DNA of 64,000 bases, from contig SKCR01037647.1 of the NCBI GenBank assembly GCA_019454045.1, positions 62,001 through 126,000 on the forward strand. The letters run 5' to 3'. The stretch is from Zanthoxylum bungeanum (taxonomy: Eukaryota; Streptophyta; Magnoliopsida; Sapindales; Rutaceae). This document shows positions 21,255 through 31,957 of the stretch, one piece after another. The notes under the pieces are model-generated. The model was not told where the DNA came from, searched no databases, and saw nothing but the letters and a program-made list of their open reading frames with translations. The position numbers were made by a program, and so were the translations under genes. Positions within the stretch are counted from its first letter, which is position 1. Each line of letters begins with the position of its first letter.

Positions 21255-24200
21255 AGGGAGAACATATTTCATACCAGATGTGTGTGTGAATGGTAAAAGG
21301 GTGTTGTATGATCATGATGGGGGCAGTTGTGCTAATTTCGCAAGTACGGACTTTAGTTGAGAGGTTGGGATTAGATTGCTTGAAGCATCTCAAGCCTTAT
21401 AAGTTGCAGTGGTTAAATAATTGTGGCGAGATAAAGGTGACAAAGCAGGTGTTATTGAGCTTTACCATTGGGCCATACACGAATGATGTCCTATGTGATG
21501 TGATACCGATGCATGCAGGACATATTCTTTTGGGCAGGCCGTGGCAGTTTGATACAAAAGTTATTCATGATGGGTTCAAGAAGAATAGTATTCCTTTCAA
21601 CATAAGGAAAACCCATTACCTTGTACCCACTCACACCAAAGCAAGTCCACGAGGATCAAGTCAAGTTGCAACTTGAGAGAAATAGAGAGATTGAGAGTGC
21701 AAACACAACCTTGGGGAAAACATGTGAGGGGAGTGTGACCGAACCCAGTAAGGAAAATAAGGCAAAGGCCGTGAGTGTTTCCAAGGGGAGTGTGAGTGAA
21801 CTTAAGGGGGAAACAAAAGGGCGAGTGAAAAGGAGCTTTTACATGGGTGAAGGTGAAGCAAGGAAAAGCTTTTAAGGCTAGCAAGCTTATGCTTTTGTTG
21901 GTCTACAAGGAACACCGTATTTGTATTGCTAACACTGACCCTTTGCTTCATGTGTCCATTTCATCTCTTTTGCAGGAATTCAATGATGTGCTGAAGAGGA
22001 CATTCCTAGTGGGCTTCCACTCATTAGAGGTATTGAACACCAGATAGATTTCTTACCTGGCGCAGTCATTCCCAACAGACCAGCCTACCGAAGCAATCCG
22101 GAGGAGACGAAGGAACTTCAGAAGCAAGTGAGGGAGTTGATGGAGAAAGGGTATGTTAGAGAAAGTATGAGTCATGTGCGGTACCAATTCTTCTAGTTCC
22201 TAAGAAAGATGGGTCGTGGCGTATGTGTGTTGATTGTCGACCGATCAACAATATAACGGTAAAGTATCGTCACCCTATTCCTAGACTAGATGACATGTTG
22301 GATGAATTGCATGGTTCCAAAGTTTTTAGTAAGATTGATTTAAAGAGTGGATACCATCAAATTCACATGAGAGAGAGAGATGAGTGGAAAACTGCATTTA
22401 AGACCAAGTATGGCTTGTATGAATGGTTAGTTATGCCATTTGGTCTTACAAACGCACCTAGCACATTTATGAGATTGATGAATCATGTTATGTGTGCTTT
22501 TATAGGTAAGTTTGTTGTAGTTTATTTTGATGACATCTTAGTTTACAGTAAAACATTAGATGAACATGTTACACATTTGAAGCATGTTCTTGAAGTGTTG
22601 AGAAAGGAAAAACTGTATGCTAACTTTGGTAAGTGCACTTTTTGTATGGATAAGATTGTTTTCCTTGGTTTTGTTGTAAGTGCATATGGCATCGAAGTTG
22701 ATGTAGAGAAGGTGAAGGCGATTCAGGATTGGCCTACACCAATGACAGTGACAGAAGTTAGAAGCTTCCATGGATTAGCAAGCTTCTACCGCAGATTGTT
22801 AAAGACTTCAGTAGTATTGCTGCACCACTGAATGAAGTAGTGAAGAAAACTGTTGGTTTCAAATGGGGAGAAGAGCAGGAGCGTGCATTCCAGGATCTTA
22901 AAATGAAGTTATGTAGTGCACCAGTTTTGGCGCTCCCAATTTTGAAAAGATATTTGAGATTGAGTGTGATGCATCCGGAATAGGCATTGGAGCTATTCTT
23001 ATGCAAGAAAAGCGACCAATAGCTTACTTTAGTGAGAGAAGCTGAATGGAGCAGTTTTGAGGTACCCCACATATGACAAGGAGTTGTATGCGCTAGTGAG
23101 AGCCCTTGAGACTTGGCAGCATTATCTGTGGCCTCGAGAATTTGTGATCCATACTGATCATGAATCATTGAAGCATTTGAAGTGCCAATGTAAGTTGAAC
23201 AAACGACACGCAAAGTGGTTGGAGTTCATGAGACATTTCCATACGTAATTCACTACAAACAAGGTAAGGAAAACATTGTCGCTGATGCACTATCGCGAAG
23301 GTATGCTTTACTTACTTCATTGAGTGCAAGAATGCTTGGGTTTGAATTTATTAAAGAACTTTATGCAAATGATACTGACTTTAGTACCATCTATGTTGCA
23401 TGTGAAAAGTCTACTTTTAATAAATTCTATCAACATGACGGGTTTCTGTTTAGGGAGAATAGATTATGCATTCCTGTTTGTAGTATGCGTGAATTGTTAG
23501 TTATAGAAGCGCATGGGGGAGGTTTAATGGGGCACTTTGGCATTTCTAAGACCTTAGGGGTATTGAGTGAACATTTTTATTGGCCTAAAATGCGGAGAGA
23601 TATTGAGCGTTTGTGTGATAAATGCTTGATTTTTAAAAAGGCTAAATCTAAGGTTATGCCTCATGGGTTGTATACACCGTTGCCTGTACCTAGTGAGCCG
23701 TGGGTAGATGTATCAATGGACTTTATATTGGGTTTACCTAGGACTAGGCATGGTAGAGATTCCATCTTTGTAGTGGTTGATAGGTTCAGTAAGATGGCAC
23801 ACTTTATAGCATGTCATAAAACTGATGATGCCACTAACATTGCTGACTTATTCTTTAGAGAAGTGGTACGACTCCATGGAATTCCAAGGAGTATAGTTTC
23901 AGATCGTGATGTTAAATTCCATAGTCGCTTTTGGAAAGTTTTATGGGGTAAGTTAGGAACAAAACTTTTGTATTCTACTACTTGTCATCCCCAAACTAAT
24001 GGACAGACTGAAGTGGTTAATAGGACATTGACTCAGTTATTGCGTACTATTGTCTCTAAGAGCTTGAAAACTTGGGAGGATTGTTTGCCTTTTGTTGAAT
24101 TTACATATAATCGTAGCATTCATTCTTCCACATCTTATTCACCATTTGAAATTGTTTATGGTTTTCAACCACTAACTCCATTAGATTTGTTACCATTGCC

Positions 24201-24746
24201 TGTTGATGAGCATGCAGGGTTAGATGGAAAAAAGAAAGCTGATTTGGTGAAACACATACATGAGAAAGCAAGAGAGCACATACAACGAAAGAATGAACAA
24301 TATGCTTCTCATGCCAATAAGGGAAGAAAACGTGTGGTATTTCAACCTGGAGATTGGTTTGGGTACACATGCGAAAGGAAAGATTTCATGAACAGCGTAA
24401 ATCCAAGCTACAACCGAGAGGGGATGGTCCATTTCAAGTCTTGGAACGAATTAATGACAATGCATACAAGCTGGATTTACAAGGTGAGCATAATGTGTCT
24501 GCGATATTTAATGTTTCTGACTTAACTCTTTTTGATGCAGGTACAGATTCGAGGTCGAATCCTTTTCAAGAGGGAGGGAATGACATGAATCCAACAACTC
24601 AAGGAACATTAGATCCTTTGCAATTACCAACAGGTCCAATCACACGCCAAAGAGCTAAGAAGATCAGAGACGCAATGGCGGGGCTAGCGCAGAATGCCAT
24701 GGTCGAGTGTGACAGACAACTTCGGGGCATATTGGCGTCACATTAG
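21255..24746 (+). pseudogene. Gypsy Pol, disrupted, reading into the 3' LTR
   Basis: Protease has the plant-type DGGSCAN active-site block near 21317 in one frame and HILLGRPWQFD in another. RT is well preserved at 22190-22800 ([22 protein letters not shown]). RNase H follows in pieces ([11 protein letters not shown] near 23150). Integrase is one long frame from 23215: a zinc-binding H..H..CDKC block, then [17 protein letters not shown] and [11 protein letters not shown] carrying the D,D,E residues. After a frameshift near 24355 the last frame (24354-24746) has a chromodomain-like [18 protein letters not shown]. It then passes through the polypurine tract into the LTR and ends RGILASH. Stops and shifts near 21240, 21350, 22045, 22170, 22800 and 23040 make it non-functional. 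Confidence 0.9.
24569..24580 (+). other. Polypurine tract of the gypsy element, within the Pol frame
   Basis: AGAGGGAGGGAA directly precedes the 3' LTR TGACATGAA. It is translated as part of the last Pol frame (QEGGNDM), so coding and priming functions overlap. Confidence 0.85.
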
Positions 24747-25547
24747 GGCTTTAATGGAGTGGGTCCAAAGCTATTTCACTTGACCCAAGTCATACGAGAG
24801 TAACGCACCAGCAATCTTGAAGCCGAGTATATTTTTAACGGATCAAGCCGATTCAAGCCCGACACTAAATATTCGGCCAAGACAAGACTTATTGGACTTT
24901 ATGACACATCATTATGCCTTTATACATGGAAGCCACGAATTTGGAGGACTTTTGGTGCAAGGAAACAACTTTAGACAAATTTGGAAAAGTTTTCCACATT
25001 TGTTTACTTTTATGATTTTGTGTTTTTACTTTAGACTTTTTTGGCAAAGTTATTTATTAAGTCTTTGTTTATTATTGATTAAGTCTTTGTTTCTTTTGAC
25101 TTTGTGTTTGTTATTAAATGTCTATTAGGGGCATGGCCATTTAATAGCCATTAGTTAGCAACTTAGGGTGTTTTGGTCATTTTGCACCCATTAGGGTTTC
25201 TTTCATTGTACTATTTAAACTCATTTCATCTTAATGAGAAGCTAATCACCAAATTTCGAATTTCATCTTCATTTTGAAGTCTTGGCTATTGCCTAATTTG
25301 CTTAAGGGAGGGATTCCCCTTATCTCATGCAATCGACTTATCTAAGGCATGGCAACCTTAGTGGCGTCTCTGTGCTAGCAGAACACTTCAAGGAATCATC
25401 TTAAGGGTTCTCAAAGACAAGTTCTTTTGGGTATTCTTTGTGGCCTTGGAAGGGTTTTGTTCCTACAAAATCAAATTCACGGTTCTTGGGGTTCTATCCG
25501 CTGCGAGGGGTTTGCTTGGCCTAATCCTCCAAGTGAGTTCCGCGTCA
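24581..25547 (+). repeat. 3' LTR of the gypsy element
   Basis: This 967-bp LTR nearly matches the 5' LTR. Its first 166 bp encode the C-terminal end of Pol. In this copy that frame stops at 24746, where GAG in the 5' LTR is TAG. Confidence 0.95.
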
Positions 25548-25568
25548 ACTATGCTTGTATTTTATCAC

Positions 25569-26144
25569 GTACTGTTGACGGCTGTTTTTCGTTTCAGTGA
25601 TAATTCCAGAAAACCTACTCCTCGAACAAACCTCCCCCAAGCAGTGAAATTGTTTGGTTAGTTGGGAACCAAAACAAACATGGCAAGCAAATCAGAAAAC
25701 ACAGACAAGACAAAGGATTTAACGTGGCTCGGCGGAATGGATCCAAATTATGTCCACGGGAACAAAGAGAAAAGAAATTTTATTACCACGTCGGGTCAGA
25801 CAGACCTCCTCATCTTTCACTTACAATAAGCTTTTTCTCTCATTTTACAAGTTTTGTAAATGCTATAAAGTGCTAGAAAATAATTAGCCAGCCAGAGAGT
25901 TTTTTTGAACCAAAGAAGGAAAGCCCTTCCACCGGAGTCTTCAACCCATTTATATAGTGCGTCCATATCCGCTATTACATCAATTCTTGACGTCGGCCAC
26001 ATTATCATGTTATCATTGCCTAGGCTCATTTCCCCAATCACTCTACAAATAATAGTTATGTCGTCTGACACAACCACTCTCTACCATCTGAACCTCATTA
26101 ATTCACCATTTTTTGGTAACTGCTACACACCTCGCTCATGTGTC
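25569..26144 (-). mobile_element. LTR fragment related to the LTR at 1031-2000
   Basis: Starting TGTTGACGGCTG, this piece matches the start of the LTR at 1031 and shares the 'aacgtggctcggcgg' and 'tccacggg' blocks. A TATATAAATGGG on the minus strand near 25945-25957 parallels the TATA box of the other copy. It lacks a PBS on its left, where the gypsy element sits, and is cut on the right by the long-LTR Copia. Its remainder may lie at 48777-48841 and beyond 50766. Confidence 0.6.
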
Positions 26145-27707
26145 TGTTGGAGTATATGCAGCGGAATGGCGCAGTGGAAGGCGAAAATGATTTTTAAACA
26201 TTTTAAAATATTTCGAGCGAATTAATAAATAACAAATATTTTTAATTCACCCAAATAAGTTTAAATATATTATTTATTAACATTTAATAACACAATTTAT
26301 TTCGTTACATGACGAATTATTTTACGAAAATATTTTTCGACAAATACTACGCGTAACGAGAAAACGGTCAAACCAGTTGACCAACAGCCGAGCCGGGGCA
26401 ACCCGGTCACTCAGGCAGTGTTTGGTCAGCCCTTGGCTGCCCGAATAGTGCCCAGTTCGCTGGGTTCACTGCCGCGACGCGGTGAGTTCGTTTCGACGCG
26501 AATTTCATAATTTTCTCGCATTTTCACCCCGGAATAACTTTCGAAATTTATCCACCACTTAATACATATCCAATATCATCCAAATAACATATTTTTCCAT
26601 GAAAAATATTCTGTTTTAAGAGACAAAATCAGATCTAATCCAGTTTTAATTGTTTTTTTTTTTCATTTTTCATGCCTAAATTCAATTTAATCACAAAATT
26701 AATCCAATTAATTTACACCAAATATAATCACCACAATACAAAGTTCCAAGAACAATTCTAAGCAACATTAGAGTGGTAATATCACTCTAGAATGAAAATT
26801 TTAATTTGAGATTAATTCACTAATTAATCTTTATACATATGCTTAATAAAGAAAAATACTAAGGTTAATTAAACAACCAACACCAAATTTACACCCAGTA
26901 TAAATCCAAGATACATATGTAAATAAAACATGCAATACACATATCTTATACATACTTTGCATGCTTAAGAAACAAAATCAAGAAAAATAAAAATTATGAA
27001 TTTGATTTTACCTTAAAGAAATTACAATTGCTTCAATTTTTCTTCCTTATGGTGGTGTTGTTTTGTTTAAAACCCTAACCCAATTTTTATTTTATTTTTC
27101 AACTAATGAGATGTGGCTAAACCTTGCAAACATGGAAAGAAGTTCCATTTATATAATTTTTTTTATCCAATTTCGAAAATTGGAGTAATTTTTAACCAAA
27201 AATAACAAATTATTATGGCTAAGATTTTGCCACCAATTTAATCTTATCGAAATTGACATAATTATTTTGATATTTTGTTAATAAATCCATGTGTCAAAAT
27301 TACATGGAACGGCCAATTAAAATTTGCCAAATATGAAGAATATTCCAAATAATATTCTTATTCAAAAATAAATAAATTAACAAATTAATTTATTTATTTT
27401 ATCTTATTAACAAAAAGACAAAATAAATATATGGAAAAATATTCCAAGAATATTCTTCCATTTTATCATTATTAATAATAAATTAACTATTAATTAATAA
27501 ATAATAATAATAATAAAACAAGTGTCAAAATCCAATTGGTTAATAATGTGCATCTAATCTAAATTATGTATTGTATATAAATACAGATTATTTAATACGC
27601 ATGTGTAAATTATGAATAATCCGTATTATCCATAATTAATCGCCCAAGTGCTTAACGAGTACATTTTATATTGTGGAACTCTCTAGGTTCAAGTTTATCT
27701 ATCACGG
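26145..27707 (-). repeat. 3' LTR of the minus-strand Copia, part 1
   Basis: This matches 46329-47885 throughout. A TATATAAAT on the minus strand near 27147-27156 may be the LTR TATA box; the other LTR has a base change there. The segment is interrupted at 27707 by the Athila-like element and resumes at 37380. Confidence 0.92.
27703..27707 (+). repeat. Athila-like target-site duplication, left copy
   Basis: CACGG precedes the element at 27708 and is repeated exactly at 37375-37379. Confidence 0.92.
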
Positions 27708-29534
27708 TGATCAGTGAAATCACTCACGTAATGCAAGCGCACATATCGTTCAAGTAGTATAAAATATATCGATCCCACGAGGACTTAATACCTTAGCTAT
27801 CAATTTATGAAGTTAAATGTTTATAAGCACCTAATAGATTGGTTTATTGATTGGATGGTGATTTTTACTAAAAAAGTAAATAAAATAGTGCGAATGTAAA
27901 TTAAAGGAAAATTCAATATTATAAAACTATCTAGGGTTGTGAATCATTCCAATATCTTTTAAAGATGAAGTGGTTATCTCATGTTGTGCAATATATCGGT
28001 TTACTAACCTGGAACACGAAAATATACAAAAGCCTCTGTCGATGGTCAGATGCAAACACCCAATAACCCAATTAATCATATGTCTATGTTAACCGAGTTA
28101 CCTGAATTCATTAAGAATAAATTCCAATTGTGGCTACCCCCACCCGACATGCATATGTCTATCATGTAAGAAAATCTACCTAATGGTCACCATGCCCCGA
28201 GGTGAGATCGTGAGCTATTGAGTCTAAGGCTGAGACCTAAAATTTCTTCGTCAAGTTTATTTTAAGTTTATCAGATCAATCTTATTAATGGCCAGTTAAC
28301 AAGAAGCATTAAGCTTAAGACTCAATAAATAAACCTTTATATTACCCAAGACATAAAATAACCAACTTTATAAACCAGTGATATTGGAATTCATCACACC
28401 TCTAGATTATGTATTTAGCTACGACACATACCTAGGATTACTAAAAACTTAATTAAACAAAACATCATAAAAAAAATAACTTGAAAATAAATAAAAGTAA
28501 AATTACAATAATGAAAGAAAATGATGGGGTTAAAAGATCCACTTTTAATATTTCAAAATTAGAAATCTCCCTTATTTTCAATGTTTACCGATTAATTAAT
28601 TTTATTTAACCAGACCATAAAGGCAGAAATTCCTTTTATCTCAATTAAGTCCAACCGACCATATAGGCGGTAAATAAGGTTGTCACCTAAACCGACCATA
28701 TAGGCGGTAACAAATTAATCCAAATTTTAATTAAAATAATGGAGATTAATCTAATTTATTATATTAAAAGTATTACATTGTCACCCCAGCAGAATGAGAT
28801 TACATGCTCATGCTGTAAATGAAAACAAACAAAATTTTATTAATTAAATAAAAAAAAATACAAGAAAACTTAAATAAATATACAAGACACTTTCCTTTAG
28901 GTTTTCATGGAGAAATTCCTCAAAAGATAACATGGAAAATTTACAAAGTTTATCTTGGTATTTATAGGCAAATCTAAAGGCTTCCACCAATTTCTCCACC
29001 AATTGCTCCACTAAACATGACACCAAATCCTCCACCAAACATGAAAACATGTTTGGTGGAAGTTTGACAATTTTCAATTTTTATTTTTTTTTTGTTTTGA
29101 AAATGACTTTAATAATTACGCATAACACACTTCCAGATATTTTATCCAGTCATGGAAACTTCAGAATTGGAAATTATTATGAACTTCAAAGTTGTAGATC
29201 TTTGAGTCCTATTTAATCTGGAACTTGAATCAACTCAATCCAATATCTGAGTAAAATGTTATGGCCAAAATACGACAATTGCGCAAAGTTAGAATTTCCA
29301 AAATTGTACCTTGTTAGAACGCCATTTCAAGTTTCCAATCTCTAAAATCAAAATGTCAAGTCCAATTTTTACCCTTATTTGTTCCACATTTCGTCATGAT
29401 TGATTCCATTAAGTCCAATTTTATTTTATTTGTAAAATAAACTAAAACACATCAAAATATTCATAAAACTCGAGAAACTATACAAAATATTAAGTAAAAT
29501 GGGCAGTAAATATTGATATATTTTCCGTTCATCA
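27708..29534 (-). repeat. 3' LTR of the Athila-like element
   Basis: This 1,827-bp LTR matches 35461-37374 apart from substitutions and indels. A minus-strand TATA box GCCTATAAATA lies at about 28959-28969. Two copies of the motif ACCGACCATATAGGCGGT lie near 28651 and 28690. Confidence 0.92.
28648..28710. repeat. Near-palindromic ACCGACCATATAGGCGGT motif, 2 copies
   Basis: The 18-bp motif has complementary ACCG/CGGT ends and recurs in the LTR. The partner LTR has three copies at 36411-36525 and the related LTR at 61363-63208 has three with ATAAAG at the centre. Confidence 0.85.
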
Positions 29535-29547
29535 CACCCGCAAACCT
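29535..29547 (-). other. Probable polypurine tract of the Athila-like element
   Basis: The minus strand reads GGTTTGCGGGTG immediately before the LTR (TGATGAACGG). The related remnant at 55600 has GTTTGGGGGTG in the same place. Confidence 0.65.
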
Positions 29548-30010
29548 AAAATTTTGCTAGTCCTTGAGCAAAACAATAAAATAAAACGCAATAAATAATA
29601 AAAATTAAACTAAGTCACTTTCGTAGGGATCACGGTTGTATTTAGCACATGCAACAAGCCTTTAAACCCATAGGTGTCCCTAGTGGACGAGTTGTAGTCT
29701 CGTGAGAGCTTACAGTGACGATACCCACAAACGTCAATCTAATGCACACAAAAGAAAAAAAACAATAGAAAAGAGAATAAACAAGTTAGTGACTAAACAA
29801 GTGAAACATCTTATCCAAGTTAATAGTTGTTTTCTTTCTTTCTAAATACCAAATAATTAAATTCTCTGATTATTTTTACCATTCTTCATATACACAACCA
29901 ACAATGTATTAATCAAATCATTGTGCCCACAATATTCATAAGTGTAGTTGAAAAGAGAGTAATATTTTTGTCCTAAAGTTATATCAGAATTCATACCTTT
30001 TTTTGGCAAT

Positions 30011-30535
30011 GGATTTTTTTTTATAACATCTTCAATCCATGTAGCGAGCTTTGGGCCAGTGACTCCCAAGCCAGTTGGCTTTAGGGCACTAGTGTTAAGA
30101 CACCCTTACAAACTTAATTACTCGGATTTCAGATATCTTTTTTTTACAACATCTTCAATCCATGTAGCGAGCTTTGGGCCAGTGACTCCCAAACCAGTTG
30201 GCTTTAGGGCACTAGGTGTTAAGACACCCTTACAGACTTAATTACTCGGATTTCAGATATCTTTTTTTTACAACATCTTCAATCCATGTAGCGAGCTTTG
30301 GGCCAGTGACTCCCAAGCCAGTTGGCTTTAGGGCACTAGATGTTAAAACACATATACAGACTTAATACTCGGATTTCATATATATATATAATATATATAT
30401 ATATATTTTTTTTTTTACAACATCTTCAATCCATGTAGCGAGCTTTGGGCCAGTGACTCCCAAGCTAGTTGGCTTTAGGGCACTAAGTGTTAAAACACAT
30501 CTACGGACTTAATTACTCGGATCTCAGATGTGTTT
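30011..30535. repeat. Four tandem copies of a 124-bp unit
   Basis: A unit containing aacatcttcaatccatgtag begins this block at 30024, 30148, 30272 and 30419. The spacing is 124, 124 and 147 bp; the last interval includes an expanded AT run. The units lie between the LOG copy and the polypurine tract, so they sit in the 3' untranslated part of the element. A minus-strand frame runs from unit 1 outward (30069-29857, GVTGPKLATWIEDVIKKNP) but is not recognised. Confidence 0.93.
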
Positions 30536-31042
30536 TTTTTTCCATTACTTTTTTTAGATGCTTCATCCAATTAAACTAGAGTACTGAATATTACAAACTT
30601 TTCACTTACAGATCATGGTCCTATGTTACCATGTATGTTGATAATATCTGTCAACTAAGCATATGAAGATCCAATTTAGTCAGTATTATGGAGAATTCAC
30701 AAATTGAATAATTCAAAAGGAAATAAACAAAAATTAACTTGTTACGAAATAGGTTGAGATATGTCTCAGGAGTGGAAATTCATTACATAGCTATCTCACA
30801 CCAATTTCACTTGATTAGTCAAGTTAAAAACACAAAAACACAAAATATTTTTAATTTTTCTAATTTTTTTTTTGAATTTTTTGAAAGTTTTTGACTAAAA
30901 ATCGAAAAATAAAAAACAAGATACTAGTAACTATTCCTTTCCCCCAAACCTAAATGAGACATTGTCCCCAATATCTTAAAAAGTAGAAGAAGAGTTTAGA
31001 AACAGTACCTGGTTAGCTGAAATTCTACATCTAAAAAGAAAA

Positions 31043-31691
31043 TTAAAGGTTAAGATCCAGATTTATCCGACGCTTCTTACCACGATCATTATCAGACCAG
31101 TTTGTCTTGGAAATGATAGGGTCAATTTGTGGTTCAAATGCTAAAATTTGGTCAATTAAATCATTGGCATTTCTGGTAATGAATTTCTTGTACAGGTTTT
31201 GATACAAACCCATTTCTCCGGGCATCATCAAGAAACACACAAAGAAAATCATAAAATCCATCAGCGTTAAACAATCCAATCGGTTTCTGGTGTATGTTCA
31301 GGTTCGCCTAAGATAGTACTGTAAAAATTCCCTCCATCGTACCTAAGCCATCTGACAAAGTAATAAAAGCATCAGCACGGTTAATCATTTCCACAAGTCG
31401 TTCGGACATACCTGGCACCATAAGTTCCTCTCCATTTGATGGTCCTATCAGATTCGCCTCTGCCAAGGGTTTTGGGATGATTCCCAGAACTTGACTACCT
31501 CCTTCCTGTACGGTCCTTGAAACATACCCCATTAGTCCAAGATTGCCACCACCATATACTATGTGCATATTCCTTTCAGCTATGACTTGACCAAATTCTT
31601 GTGCTGCCGCTATGAATTCTGGTTTAGAACCAGCACTAGTACCGCAAAACACACAAATATTTACAACTCGTCTTCTTGAAGTTGCTTCTAT
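31043..31691 (-). pseudogene. LOG: LOG-type cytokinin phosphoribohydrolase, captured and decayed
   Basis: LOG enzymes convert cytokinin riboside 5'-monophosphates to active cytokinins. The minus strand gives RRRVVNICVFCGTSAGSK, then VYGGGNLGLMG, VLGIIPKPLAEA and GMSERLVEMINRADAFI, all typical LOG blocks. The family motif PGGxGTxxE is degraded to SDGLGTMEG. A Trp codon is TAG at 31308-31310. After it come NLNIHQKPIGLFNADGFYDFL and, past a frameshift near 31170-31200, DLIDQILAFEPQIDP. The end is KKRRINLDLNL. The position expected for the start reads ATA (31691-31689). Plant LOG genes have several introns, but the match here is continuous, so the copy probably came from spliced mRNA. It lies in the sense direction of the retroelement. 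It is a pseudogene in this copy. Confidence 0.9.
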
Positions 31692-31957
31692 TTTTTTTTA
31701 TGTATTTTTTTCTCAAGTCTGGATGCCTTCAAGAGTGCAATGATGAGTTGAATTTATAGAACCTGAAAAATGGTGAGTAATAATAGCACTAGTACCTACC
31801 AAATGACAATTATTAGCTAAACGGTAAAATATATCGTGAAAGTAAAAAATCTGGATCCTATTGGAGAAAATAAAAGAAAATAACAAAACAAATCACAATT
31901 ATTAGATAAATACAAAGAGATAATAATATTTACAAGAAGTAACGGCTTGAATGACGT

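Larger units (their letters stand above)
17641..25547 (+). mobile_element. Plus-strand Ty3/gypsy element, 7.9 kb
   Basis: LTRs are 17641-18608 and 24581-25547. A PBS follows at 18611 and a polypurine tract lies at 24569-24580. The domain order gag-PR-RT-RNase H-IN defines gypsy. Flanking bases ACTAA (17636-17640) and ACTAT (25548-25552) match at four of five, a probable target duplication with one change. The LTRs differ at about a dozen positions by eye (about 1.3%), so insertion was recent relative to the others. The internal frames are nevertheless broken many times. Confidence 0.95.

Noticed and set aside
24101..24432. Two minus-strand ORFs
   Set aside because: They are antisense to the gypsy integrase.
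30011..30535. Regular repeats considered as a CRISPR-like array
   Set aside because: The units are contiguous 124-bp tandem copies without spacers, inside a plant retrotransposon.
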